Notes: a model not told the origin generated them from the sequence alone. A stretch of 64,000 nt of DNA from Flavivirga sp. 57AJ16 (GCF_028736925.1 NZ_JAQZAT010000019.1:1-64000); one strand, 5' to 3'. Positions 54,280 to 63,372 are shown, counted from the stretch's first letter. A program made the numbers and translations.

Positions 54280-54464
54280 TGAAGTGGTTTAAACTACCCA
54301 GTCAAGCTGAGCACATGTTTTTTGATTGAAGCGAAAAATAGTGATTTTATTCCCACATAAAGGCTTTTTTGCACTGCATAGCATCGCTACGGAGTAATAA
54401 AAAGATAAAATGTGGGGATAAAAGGGCATTTTGCAGCCAATTATAAAAAGTTTAAACCACTTCA
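54280..54464. mobile_element. 185-bp MITE-like element
   Basis: Inverted ends TGAAGTGGTTTAAAC (54280-54294) and GTTTAAACCACTTCA (54450-54464), perfect over 15 bases. The interior has AAGCTGAGCACATGTTTT, also found at 63287-63372, and GCATCGCTACGG, also at 50473. It makes up most of the gap before 54486; the left part (54068-54279) has no recognised feature besides a 9-codon frame. Confidence 0.75.
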
Positions 54465-54485
54465 ATATTAAAATATACAATACAA

Positions 54486-54742
54486 ATGAAAAAACCCTTT
54501 GCTTTTTTAGCAATTATCGCCTTAGTTTTAGCAGTAATATTATTAGGGCTTCTCATTTATAATTTAGCTATTATACCCGGCATTATAGGATTAGCATTTG
54601 GGCTGATAGCATTTTATTTGTCAAAAAAAGTGACCACATAAAAACAATTCAATTTACATGCTTACTAACCATTATAGCATTAGCAATAATTGAAGATAAA
54701 AAAGAAAAACTAAAAGCCTATAAATTTAGTCCTTACCAGTAA
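54486..54742 (+). CDS. Small two-helix membrane protein, probably frameshifted at the C-terminus
   Basis: The intact frame 54486-54641 encodes 51 residues, MKKPFAFLAIIALVLAVILL and then IYNLAIIPGIIGLAFGLIAF plus YLSKKVTT. At a run of seven A (54623-54629) a one-base shift would give KKSDHIKTIQFTCLLTIIAL and then AIIEDKKEKLKAYKFSPYQ up to 54742, which reads like a third helix and a charged tail. So the gene was probably about 85 codons long and is now shortened, or it slips at the A run. Function unknown. Confidence 0.6.
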
Positions 54743-54862
54743 GTAATTTCTCCTTTTTTTATATATATTCGTATTTTATAGATTAGTACATACCAAAAGT
54801 TTTCCCGCCCTTGAAAATGATTTGACTGTAACTTACATAGTAAAATCTGAATTAATAAACGT

Positions 54863-55915
54863 ATGAAATTCTTTTATATACTATCAGCAATTGTATTAGT
54901 AGGTACTTGCTCCACGCCAAAGTACACTACAAAAATCCGAAATCTTAAAGAGAGTATTCAGATAGTTGATAGCATTCATACTATTAATTATGCAAATACT
55001 ATTACCGCTAAAGAATTAAAAACACTCTTATATAAATTTTCTTCAGATGAGTTTGAAGGCAGAAAAGTTGGCGAAAAAGGGCAAAAATTAGCAACTGAAT
55101 TTTTAAAATCGTACTACATAAATGAAAAGATAGCATCTCCTTTTGGAGGCGATAATTATTATCAAATTATCCCTAAGAGTTTCTTTTCGAGGGGCATTAA
55201 TAGTTCTGAAAACGTTTTAGCTTATATTGAAGGAAGTGAAAAACCTGATGAAGTCATTATAATATCAGCACATCTGGATCATCTCGGTATTTCTGATGAT
55301 GGACAAATATATCATGGCGCAGATGATGATGGCTCTGGTACTGTTGCCATTATGGAAATGGCACAAGCCTTTAGCTTAGCTAAAAAGGAAGGTCATGGTC
55401 CCAAACGGAGTATCTTATTTTTACATTTTACCGCAGAAGAAATAAGAAAACAAGGTTCTGAATTCTATACACTCCACCCTGTATTCCCTTTAAGCAATAC
55501 CATTGTGAACTTAAATATTGATATGGTAGGAAGAGTTGACGAAAAACATAAAAACAATAAAGATTATATATACCTAATAGGTTCGGATAAACATAGTAAA
55601 GAACTGCATTATCTATCAGAAAAAGTAAATAACACTTATTTTAATATAAATTTAGATTATAGGTATAATGTCAATTTAAAAAAACACAAATTCTATTCAC
55701 GTTCAGATCATTATAATTTTGCTTTAAAAGGCATCCCCGTTATTTTTTACTTTAATGGAGAACATAATGATTACCATAAACCTTCGGATACTCCCGATAA
55801 AATAGATTACAATCTATTACAAAGACGTACAAAACTCATATTTGCTACCGCATGGCAAATTGCTAATCAAGAACATCGTATTGTTACCGATGAATACAAT
55901 GAACTGTTAAAATAG
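54863..55915 (+). CDS. M28-family metallopeptidase lipoprotein (first of a tandem pair)
   Basis: A 350-residue protein with a lipoprotein signal (FYILSAIVLVGTCS). The M28 zinc sites are visible: SAHLDHLG (His and Asp), HGADDDGSGTVA (bridging Asp), HFTAEEIRKQGSEF (Glu-Glu), NLNIDMVGRVD (Asp) and SRSDHYNFA (His). M28 enzymes are aminopeptidases or cyclases. It is clearly a duplicate of the next gene but less conserved; the EExxxxGS segment has Arg-Lys-Gln instead of the usual Gly-Leu. Confidence 0.92.
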   Translation: MKFFYILSAIVLVGTCSTPKYTTKIRNLKESIQIVDSIHTINYANTITAKELKTLLYKFSSDEFEGRKVGEKGQKLATEFLKSYYINEKIASPFGGDNYYQIIPKSFFSRGINSSENVLAYIEGSEKPDEVIIISAHLDHLGISDDGQIYHGADDDGSGTVAIMEMAQAFSLAKKEGHGPKRSILFLHFTAEEIRKQGSEFYTLHPVFPLSNTIVNLNIDMVGRVDEKHKNNKDYIYLIGSDKHSKELHYLSEKVNNTYFNINLDYRYNVNLKKHKFYSRSDHYNFALKGIPVIFYFNGEHNDYHKPSDTPDKIDYNLLQRRTKLIFATAWQIANQEHRIVTDEYNELLK

Positions 55916-55978
55916 ACTGAAAAATTGTTATTCTATTAATTCATTTTTGTAATATCGCACCAAATTTATTTTTATAAA

Positions 55979-56989
55979 ATGAAAAAATTAGCAATTCTTC
56001 TATGTGCTACTTTATCTGTAGTTGCATGTAGTTCCTCACAAAACAAAAAAACTTCAAAACGCTCCAATCTTGTCACGGATTTTGCGAAAACGATTACCGC
56101 AGCCGAATTAAAGGAAGCGCTTTACACTTATGCTTCAGACGAATATGAAGGCAGAAAAACTGGTGAACCCGGGCAAAAGAAAGCTGTTGAATTTATTAAA
56201 AATTATTATATGTCTGCGGGGATTCCTTCTCCCATTGCTAAAGATGATTATTTTCAAGAAATTCCTGCTTCCTATTTTTCCAAAAATATAAAGGCCTCTG
56301 AAAATGTTTTAGCGTATATAAAAGGCACTGAAAAACCCGATGAAGTTATCGTTATTTCGGCACACTTAGATCATATTGGTATCTCGGGAAATGGAGATAT
56401 AAATAATGGTGCAGACGATGATGGGTCTGGAACCGTCGCTATTTTAGAAATTGCAGAAGCTTTCAAAATAGCTTCAGACAAGGGATATGGTCCAAAACGT
56501 TCTATATTATTTTTACATGTTACGGGCGAAGAGATAGGACTCTTTGGTTCTCGGTATTATACAGATGAAGACCCTGTTTTTCCTCTAGCAAACACAGTGG
56601 CCGATTTAAATATCGATATGATCGGTCGTGTAGACCAAAAGCATGAAGGAAAAGATAATTACTTGTATTTAATCGGGTCTGATAAGTTGAGTAAAGAGTT
56701 ACATGATGTTTCTGAAGCTGTAAATAAAAAATACTTTAAATTGAAATTTGATTATACCTATAATGATGACAATGATCCAAATCGGTTTTATTATAGGTCT
56801 GATCATTACAATTTTGCCAAACATAATGTTCCCGTTATTTTTTATTTTAATGGGACACATGCCGATTACCATAGACCATCGGATACACCTGATAAAATTA
56901 ATTATGCGTTTTTAGAAACACGGGCACGTTTAATTTTTCATACGGCTTGGGAATTGGCTAATAGAAAGGAACGAATCAAGCTAAATTAA
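55979..56989 (+). CDS. M28-family metallopeptidase lipoprotein (second of a tandem pair)
   Basis: A 336-residue lipoprotein (AILLCATLSVVACSS) with the same order of motifs as the first copy: SAHLDHIGIS, NGADDDGSGTVAILE, HVTGEEIGLFGSRYY, LNIDMIGRVD and YRSDHYNFA. All five zinc-binding positions are kept. It starts 63 bases after the first gene. Its stop codon overlaps the left inverted end of the element at 56986-57230. Confidence 0.94.
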   Translation: MKKLAILLCATLSVVACSSSQNKKTSKRSNLVTDFAKTITAAELKEALYTYASDEYEGRKTGEPGQKKAVEFIKNYYMSAGIPSPIAKDDYFQEIPASYFSKNIKASENVLAYIKGTEKPDEVIVISAHLDHIGISGNGDINNGADDDGSGTVAILEIAEAFKIASDKGYGPKRSILFLHVTGEEIGLFGSRYYTDEDPVFPLANTVADLNIDMIGRVDQKHEGKDNYLYLIGSDKLSKELHDVSEAVNKKYFKLKFDYTYNDDNDPNRFYYRSDHYNFAKHNVPVIFYFNGTHADYHRPSDTPDKINYAFLETRARLIFHTAWELANRKERIKLN

Positions 56990-57230
56990 CGTGAGTTCGA
57001 TTTAAAACAAGGGAGTTTTTAACAATAAATCACTAATAAAACGATTTGTCGCCTTTAGTACTTCAACTCCGCTCAGCATAAACTAAAGTCGAAAGGTCAT
57101 TAAAACCAACTATTTAAATGGGTTTCGACAGAGCCTGTGCTGAGTTTACCGAAGTACTCAACCTGACAATCAATATTAAATTATTGATAGTCAGATTAAT
57201 AACATTATGCTTACATCGAACTCACGTTAA
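56986..57230. mobile_element. 245-bp MITE-like element adjoining the peptidase stop codon
   Basis: Perfect 16-base inverted ends TTAACGTGAGTTCGAT (56986-57001) and ATCGAACTCACGTTAA (57215-57230). Inside are GCTCAGCATAAACTAAAGTC and GTTTCGACAGAGCCTGTGCT, dispersed units also seen at 19190 and 37262-37360. An older relative is at 12600-12716. Confidence 0.75.
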
Positions 57231-57250
57231 ATTAAAATAATAGTAACAAA

Positions 57251-57283
57251 AAAAGCCTTTCAATTCCTTGAAAGGCTTTTATT
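57251..57283 (-). terminator. Terminator of tRNA-His
   Basis: On the minus strand AAAAGCCTTTCAAGG and its complement form a hairpin followed by a T run, directly after the tRNA. Confidence 0.8.
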
Positions 57284-57286
57284 TTT

Positions 57287-57362
57287 GGGTGGAAGACCGG
57301 ATTCGAACCGGCGACCCTTGGTACCACAAACCAATGCTCTAACCAACTGAGCTACAACCACC
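57287..57362 (-). tRNA. tRNA-His (anticodon GTG)
   Basis: The minus strand reads GGTGGTTGTAGCTCAGTTGG... with a full cloverleaf: anticodon stem TTGGT/ACCAA around loop TTGTGGT, and T arm GCCGGTTCGAATCCGGT. The extra 5' G opposite discriminator C is the tRNA-His identity feature. CCA is not encoded. The remaining gap up to 57478 shows nothing. Confidence 0.95.
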
Positions 57363-57477
57363 ATGTAACTTGCATTTTGTAATGCGTGTGCAAATGTAAT
57401 TGATTTCAACCTTTTCTACAAAGACTTTTTTTAATATTTTGCATTGAAATCAAAAATAAAATTTCAAAAAATTATAA

Positions 57478-58194
57478 CTATTTAATATCGAATAAACTAT
57501 CAACTACCATATGGCGCTCAACCGTAAAACCTTCTGCATGTTCAACACCTACCAACCTTCCTAAATCTCTAGCTCTATAAATGATACTATCTGTAAAGTT
57601 CTTACTGGAGATAGGTGTTTCTGGTTCTTTACTGCTCCTATCATAAAACTGGGTTTTATAAGCGTATACCGATGCCTTTTTTTTATCCATAAAACCAGAT
57701 ACATCCACAACTAAATCTGGTTCTAAATTTTTCCATTGTATATAATGATAGACTTGTTTAGGCCTCCATGGGCTTTGTGCTTTTTCCCCATCATTCGTTT
57801 CAATTTTAATTAATCCGCTTAAAAAACAAGCATCACTAACCAGTTTACTTCCTTTACCATGATCTATATGCCTATCATCAATAGCATTACAAAGCACAAT
57901 GTCTGGTTGGTACCTACGAATCATTTTAATGATTTCTAATTGGTGCTCTTTATCATTTACAAAAAAACCATCCGCAAACCCCAGATTGACCCTGGCAACT
58001 ACACCTAATATTTTAGCAGCATTATTAGCTTCAATAGCCCTTGTTTCTGCTGTGCCTCGGGTTCCTAGCTCCCCTCTTGTTAAATCTATGATACCTACTT
58101 TTTTGCCGTTGGCAACTTCTTTTGCTATGGTGCCGCCACACCCTAATTCTACATCATCAGGATGTGCTCCTATAGCTAGTATGTCTAATTTCAT
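57478..58194 (-). CDS. bshB1: Bacillithiol biosynthesis deacetylase BshB1
   Basis: A 238-residue PIG-L/LmbE-family zinc deacetylase. The zinc site AIGAHPDDVELGCGG is at about residues 6-20 and DDRHIDHGKGS at about 105-115. The long conserved tail YKTQFYDRSSKEPETPIS is specific to BshB1. It removes the acetyl group from GlcNAc-malate in bacillithiol synthesis. The CDF transporter gene lies upstream with a 24-base gap. Confidence 0.94.
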   Translation of the reverse strand: MKLDILAIGAHPDDVELGCGGTIAKEVANGKKVGIIDLTRGELGTRGTAETRAIEANNAAKILGVVARVNLGFADGFFVNDKEHQLEIIKMIRRYQPDIVLCNAIDDRHIDHGKGSKLVSDACFLSGLIKIETNDGEKAQSPWRPKQVYHYIQWKNLEPDLVVDVSGFMDKKKASVYAYKTQFYDRSSKEPETPISSKNFTDSIIYRARDLGRLVGVEHAEGFTVERHMVVDSLFDIK

Positions 58195-58218
58195 AATACT
58201 TATTATTAGTATTTATTT

Positions 58219-59013
58219 TTATTTGCTGAGTTTTAAAATTCTAAAAGCGCCTTGAATTACCAAAACAAAAACAATGGTTCCTATAATTAGATCTGGCTTG
58301 TTTGAATGTAACCAGGTCACTAAAATTCCAGCAATAATAACCCCCAAGTTAATAATCACATCATTTGATGTAAAAATCATACTTGCTTGCATGTGCACTT
58401 CTTCCTTTTTTTTATTCTTTTGTAGCACGTACAGACAAATTCCGTTTGCTATAAGCGCAAAAATAGAAACAATTATCATAGTTGAGAAATCAGGTAACAC
58501 TTCTTCACTTAAAAACCGCCTTAAAACCTCAATAAAACCAATGGTCGCTAGTATCATTTGAAAATAACCAGCAAGTTTTGCTATCTGTTTTTTCCTAACC
58601 AGTGTTCCTCCAACGGCAAAAAGGCTAATACCATAAACAAAACTGTCTGCAAGCATATCTAAACTATCTGCCACAAGTCCCATTGATTTAGAGATTAAAC
58701 CTGTGGTCATTTCGATCATGAAAAAAAGGAAATTAATACTCAGTACAATCCAAAGTCGTTTTTTTTGATTGATTTCTTCTTTAAAATTAATTTGATTCGT
58801 TTTTTCTGTACTTATTTTTGAGCCTCCCAAATTCAGTTCGATTATAGATTTTTCAATGCTATCTATTTGTCCTGTATGGAACACAAAGAGTTTTCGGTTT
58901 GGAATATCAAATTCTAGATTTTTAATGGATTTTATGCCTTCTAATTTCATCCGAATTAAATTTTCTTCAGAAGGACAATCCATTTTAGATATTTTGAATG
59001 CTGTTTTTTCCAT
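58219..59013 (-). CDS. CDF-like cation transporter with degenerate HMA N-terminus
   Basis: A 264-residue protein. Residues 1-65 resemble a heavy-metal-associated domain, but the CxxC pair is reduced to one Cys (KMDCPSEENLIRMKLEGI). Then come about six membrane segments with MGLVADSLDMLADSFVYGIS, which matches the CDF metal-binding helix (DxxxD), and ASMIFTSNDVIINLGVI, matching the second helix (usually HxxxD, here SxxxD). It probably moves a divalent metal. It ends before bshB1 and is likely in the same unit. Confidence 0.85.
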   Translation of the reverse strand: MEKTAFKISKMDCPSEENLIRMKLEGIKSIKNLEFDIPNRKLFVFHTGQIDSIEKSIIELNLGGSKISTEKTNQINFKEEINQKKRLWIVLSINFLFFMIEMTTGLISKSMGLVADSLDMLADSFVYGISLFAVGGTLVRKKQIAKLAGYFQMILATIGFIEVLRRFLSEEVLPDFSTMIIVSIFALIANGICLYVLQKNKKKEEVHMQASMIFTSNDVIINLGVIIAGILVTWLHSNKPDLIIGTIVFVLVIQGAFRILKLSK

Positions 59014-59027
59014 CTATTTAGCTTATA

Positions 59028-59186
59028 GAACTCATCTTGACTTTTTATGATTTGCTACAGAATCATCATTTTATTTCCATATTTTGTCTTTTAATGCATG
59101 GTAACGATGCTATTATATTCAAAAAAGTCTTCGTCTAAAAACAAAAACATGGCTTTTCGTTTAAATAAAAAAGTCTAGATAAGTTC
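59028..59186. mobile_element. 159-bp MITE-like element (family of 50268-50570)
   Basis: GAACTCATCTTGACTTTTT (59028-59046) and AAAAAGTCTAGATAAGTTC at the right end pair with two mismatches. The interior is short and has no gene. Confidence 0.65.
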
Positions 59187-59335
59187 ATAATCCATAATCC
59201 TTGCACCTAAATTTATTAAAGATATAAGAAATCATTAAAAATTTAGTATTACTCTCACGTTTTCGTATTCATTTTACACACCAAATAGTTCAAAATATTC
59301 ACAATTCCCGAAAAATAACGCACTTACAAAAAGCA

Positions 59336-59378
59336 TGACATTCGTCATAATTGTTAGCAATAATCAACTGTAACTTTA
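59336..59378 (+). promoter_or_regulatory. Promoter with TGAC-N4-GTCA operator for the SLC13/pckA unit
   Basis: The palindrome TGACATTCGTCA (59336-59347) and a -7-like TAACTTTA (59371-59378). The distance from the palindrome centre to the first -7 base is 29.5, identical to the Usp-cytochrome c promoter. Confidence 0.55.
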
Positions 59379-59435
59379 TCCTATAATTATATGGTACCTA
59401 TTAAACACTAAAGACACCATAAACAACCACAAGAT

Positions 59436-61277
59436 ATGATTTATTTAATGCTTCTCATTTTAGTTATTACCATTGGTCTCTTTATCTGGGGAAAGTTTAC
59501 ACCAGATATTGTTGCACTCATGTCCATGATAAGTTTATTCCTAACAGGAATTTTAACCCCTACCGAAACATTAAGTGGTTTTAGTAATCCAACAGTTATT
59601 ATGATTGCGGCACTCTTTATTATAGGTGAAGGTATTGCTCAAACAGGTTGGACCGCTTTAGCCGGTAAGAAATTTGTAGAATGGGCAGGAAAAAGCATTC
59701 CTAAACTATTGGTCATTGTAACATTAGGTGCTGGTATATTATCTGGTTTTGTAAGTAATACAGGTACAGTAGCCACTTTAATGCCTCTTACTATATCATC
59801 GGCCTGGAGCATTGGTACCCTGCCTTCAAAAATGTTAATGCCCGTAGCTTTTGGTTCTAATACTGGAGGCTTACTCACCTTAACTGGCACACCTCCAAAT
59901 ATTATTGCTAGTAATGCTTTAATAGATGCTGGTTTTGAAGGGTTCTCTTTCTTTGAATTTGCATTAATAGGTATTCCTTTATTAATAGTCGCATTAATTT
60001 ATTTTAGATATATAGGATACAGACTATTGCCGAAAAACAAAACAAATAATAAGCCCGTAAATATTGAATCAACCTTACATAATTGGATAGAAGCTTATAA
60101 AATTGATAGTGGTTATTATAGATTACGTATAAGATCATTATCACCATTAATTAACACAAAAATTGAAGATTGGCAATTCGAAAAAAATTATAATGTTACC
60201 ATTATTCGTACAAAAAGAAGGCATCCAAATATTTTAAAAGGCGTCCCTGCCTTTGAAGAATTTCCAAATCCAAAAACAGAACTCTACTATCATGATATAG
60301 TAACCGTAAAGGGTGATACTGAAGCTATTAATAAACTGATGATTACCTTCAGGTTAGGATTATTACCCCTTGAACCTATTACAGATGAGTTAAAACACAA
60401 TCTAATTAACCAAGAGGTAGGTATGACAGAAGTTATCGTAAACCCAAATTCTATTCTCGTTGGTAGAAAATACAAACTAGGCGATTACTTTAAACGATAT
60501 GGTATTCAGCTTTTAGCAGCCTCAAGAAACAATATCCCTTTACAAGAAAAAGAAATTACGGTAAAAGCTGGTGATGCTTTTATAATAAGAGGTACCTGGG
60601 AACATATAGACGATTTAAAAAAACAACATGAAAATCTGGTCATTATCGGTAGCCCAGAAGGCATGGCCAAAAACATTGAGAGTCTTAACTCAAAATCGTA
60701 TATCGCTTTGGGGGCTTTAGTACTCATGATCCTATTTATGGTCTTTAAAATAGTACCAGGGTCAATCGCTGCATTAATTTCTGCCGGGATTGTTCTTTTA
60801 ACTGGTTGCGTACCAATTTCTAAGGCTTACAAAGGTATCAGTTGGACCAGTGTTGTTATGATTGCTGCTATGATTCCCATGGGAGTTGCTCTACAAAAAA
60901 CAGGAACTGCACAGATTATAGCCAACGGTTTGGTAGATTATTTAGGATCTATCCACCCCGTATTGTTATTAGGTGGTGTATTTCTACTAACAACAACGTT
61001 TAGTCAAGTCATTAATAACTCCGCAACGGCCGTGTTAATGGCACCTATTGCTATCCTTGCCGCAAATTCGTTAAACCTCTCACCTGCTCCATTTATGATA
61101 GTGGTTGCCATAAGTGCATCAACGGCATTTTTAACCCCCATAGGAACAACTACGAATGCAATGGTAATGACCGCAGGCGGATACAAATTTATGAATTACC
61201 TCAAAGTAGGAGCACCATTGCTACTTCTATTTTTTATAATAACCTTAATACTAGTGCCCATAATATGGCCTTTTTAA
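59436..61277 (+). CDS. SLC13-family permease with two RCK_C domains
   Basis: A 613-residue protein with two groups of membrane segments (about 1-200 and 420-613) and a cytosolic part between them with two TrkA-C/RCK_C-like domains (for example TEVIVNPNSILVGRKYKLGD). SNTGTVATLMPLTI and SNTGGLLTLTGTPPNII in the first half and INNSATAVLMAPIA plus FLTPIGTTTNAMV in the second are SLC13/ArsB-type signatures. The family takes up dicarboxylates, sulfate or other anions with Na+. The pckA gene starts 41 bases later, which favours a C4-dicarboxylate substrate by inference. Confidence 0.92.
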   Translation: MIYLMLLILVITIGLFIWGKFTPDIVALMSMISLFLTGILTPTETLSGFSNPTVIMIAALFIIGEGIAQTGWTALAGKKFVEWAGKSIPKLLVIVTLGAGILSGFVSNTGTVATLMPLTISSAWSIGTLPSKMLMPVAFGSNTGGLLTLTGTPPNIIASNALIDAGFEGFSFFEFALIGIPLLIVALIYFRYIGYRLLPKNKTNNKPVNIESTLHNWIEAYKIDSGYYRLRIRSLSPLINTKIEDWQFEKNYNVTIIRTKRRHPNILKGVPAFEEFPNPKTELYYHDIVTVKGDTEAINKLMITFRLGLLPLEPITDELKHNLINQEVGMTEVIVNPNSILVGRKYKLGDYFKRYGIQLLAASRNNIPLQEKEITVKAGDAFIIRGTWEHIDDLKKQHENLVIIGSPEGMAKNIESLNSKSYIALGALVLMILFMVFKIVPGSIAALISAGIVLLTGCVPISKAYKGISWTSVVMIAAMIPMGVALQKTGTAQIIANGLVDYLGSIHPVLLLGGVFLLTTTFSQVINNSATAVLMAPIAILAANSLNLSPAPFMIVVAISASTAFLTPIGTTTNAMVMTAGGYKFMNYLKVGAPLLLLFFIITLILVPIIWPF

Positions 61278-61318
61278 AAACTAAAAAAATATTAATAAGA
61301 ACCTTAAAATCGAACAAA

Positions 61319-62947
61319 ATGGAAAATCTAACAACAACAAAGCATGTAAGTTTAGAACAGTATGGCTTAAAAGACGTGAAAGTGAATTGGAATTTATCTC
61401 CAAAGAAACTGCAACAAATTACCGTTGCGAAAGGTATGGGAAAAGAAACTGCAAACGGAACGCTTGCTGTTAATACAGGTAAGTTTACCGGACGTTCTCC
61501 CCAAGATCGGTTTCTGGTAAAGGATGATTATACTGCCGATAAAGTTTGGTGGGGAAAAACCAATAAACCAATATCTCCTGAAAATTTCGATAAACTTAAA
61601 AATGAAATAACGAACTATCTTTCTGGAAAAGAAATTTATGCAAGAGATGGCTACGTATGTGCAGAACCAGAATTTAGAACAAATATTAGAACGGTAACCG
61701 AATTACCTTGGTCTAACTTATTCGTTTACAATATGTTCTTAAGACCTAGCGAAAAAGAATTAGAAAACTTTAAGGAAGATTGGTTAATTCTTTGTGCCCC
61801 TGGGTACGAATGTCCAGACCCCAAAGCTTATGGCATCCGTCAAGGTAATTTTTCAATCCTCAACTTTACTCAAAAAATTGCTTTAGTTGGAGGGTCTGCC
61901 TATACCGGCGAAATGAAAAAGGGTATTTTCTCTGCATTAAACATGATTTTACCTGTAGAGAAAAATGTATTGCCTATGCACTGCTCTGCTAATGTTGGAA
62001 AATATGGGGACACCGCTATTTTCTTTGGACTTTCCGGAACAGGAAAAACAACATTATCTGCAGATCCTGATAGAAAATTAATTGGCGACGATGAGCATGG
62101 ATGGACAGCAGACAATACTATTTTTAACTTTGAAGGTGGGTGTTATGCAAAAGTTATCGACCTCACTGAAGAAAAAGAGCCGGACATTTTTAGAGCTATT
62201 AAACCAGGAGCTATACTAGAAAATGTTATATTTAAAGATGATGGAGAGGTAGATTATAAAGATAGTAGTATTACTCAAAATACGCGTGTAAGCTATCCTA
62301 TTTATCATATTGATAATATTCAAGAAACACTTTATGCAGACAACCCTAAAAATATATTCTTTTTAACATGTGATGCTTTTGGCGTATTGCCACCAGTATC
62401 AAAACTAACGCCAGGGCAAGCTGCTTACCACTTTATCTCTGGTTACACTGCCAAAGTTGCTGGAACCGAAGCTGGTATTACAGAACCCGTACCCTCTTTC
62501 TCTGCTTGTTTTGGAGAGCCATTTATGCCATTGCACCCCACTGTTTATGGTGAAATGTTAAGCAAAAAAATGCAAGAAGCTGGTGTAAATGTATGGCTAA
62601 TCAATACAGGATGGAGTGCTGGACCTTATGGTGTAGGATCTCGTATAAAATTAAAATATACAAGAGCTATGATCACGGCAATCCTTAATGGCGAGTTGGA
62701 TCGTGTAGATTACGAGCAGAATTTTATTTTTGGCTTATACATGCCTAAATATTGTCCAGGAGTTCCGTCTGAAATCTTAGACCCTATGAACACATGGTTA
62801 AAAAAAGGTGAATATGTTGGTAAAGCTATTCAGTTAGCACACTCGTTCCACTTGAACTTTGAAAAATTTGCTGGCCAGGCTTCAGAACAAATTATTGAAG
62901 GTGGTCCACTAATTGATGAACACCATCACTTACACGAACACTTTTAA
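61319..62947 (+). CDS. pckA: Phosphoenolpyruvate carboxykinase (ATP)
   Basis: The ATG at 61319 (MENLTTTKHVSLEQYGLKDV) gives 542 residues, the normal length of ATP-type PEPCK; a longer frame overlaps the permease gene and is unlikely. NTGKFTGRSPQDRFLV (about 50-65), the kinase P-loop GLSGTGKTTLSADPDR (about 237-252) and IGDDEHGW are present. It converts oxaloacetate to PEP in gluconeogenesis. This fits acetate and propionate use encoded elsewhere in the window. It is probably co-transcribed with the permease. Confidence 0.97.
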   Translation: MENLTTTKHVSLEQYGLKDVKVNWNLSPKKLQQITVAKGMGKETANGTLAVNTGKFTGRSPQDRFLVKDDYTADKVWWGKTNKPISPENFDKLKNEITNYLSGKEIYARDGYVCAEPEFRTNIRTVTELPWSNLFVYNMFLRPSEKELENFKEDWLILCAPGYECPDPKAYGIRQGNFSILNFTQKIALVGGSAYTGEMKKGIFSALNMILPVEKNVLPMHCSANVGKYGDTAIFFGLSGTGKTTLSADPDRKLIGDDEHGWTADNTIFNFEGGCYAKVIDLTEEKEPDIFRAIKPGAILENVIFKDDGEVDYKDSSITQNTRVSYPIYHIDNIQETLYADNPKNIFFLTCDAFGVLPPVSKLTPGQAAYHFISGYTAKVAGTEAGITEPVPSFSACFGEPFMPLHPTVYGEMLSKKMQEAGVNVWLINTGWSAGPYGVGSRIKLKYTRAMITAILNGELDRVDYEQNFIFGLYMPKYCPGVPSEILDPMNTWLKKGEYVGKAIQLAHSFHLNFEKFAGQASEQIIEGGPLIDEHHHLHEHF

Positions 62948-62964
62948 TAGGTTCTTATTTAACC

Positions 62965-63175
62965 AGAAAAAGGCTGTCTGAAAAGTGTCATTCTGAATAT
63001 TACCGAGAAACAAAATATATTTTGTTTTGAAGGTAGCTGCGAAGCTGTGATGAATCTCTTAAAAACATAATATATTGTTTTACTAAACTATAAGATTCTT
63101 CGCTATAGCCTGTACTGAGCGTAGTCGAAGTACTCTGAATGACAAATTTTACTACTTTTCAGACTGCCTCTTTCT
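62965..63175. repeat. TIR repeat after pckA with GTCATTC...GAATGAC ends
   Basis: AGAAAAAGGCTGTCTGAAAAGTGTCATTC at the left pairs with GAATGAC...ACTTTTCAGACTGCCTCTTTCT at the right. It is the same unit type as 7366-7452. Placed after pckA, it may also end transcription. Confidence 0.6.
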
Positions 63176-63210
63176 CTTATATCATTAACAAAAAATAAGC
63201 CTAATAATTC

Positions 63211-63372
63211 GTTTAGTTCACTATCTTTTATTTTAAAAATAGGAGTTTATGAATCTTCGATTTCTATGGCACTTATATTTCAAGATAAAACATGTGCTCA
63301 GCTTGACTGGGTCCATAACAAGGGCTATGCTTTCACACCCAATCCCTAGGCAGGAAGCTGAGCACATGTTTT
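63211..63372. repeat. Two further dispersed units before the DUF2490 gene
   Basis: 63211-63262 is an inverted copy of the ATCGAAGATTCATGAACwCC...GTGAGCTAAAC unit. 63287-63304 (AAAACATGTGCTCAGCTT) and 63355-63372 are perfect inverted repeats around a 50-base loop; the same string occurs at 54305. With 62965-63175 they fill the gap 62948-63460. Confidence 0.6.
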
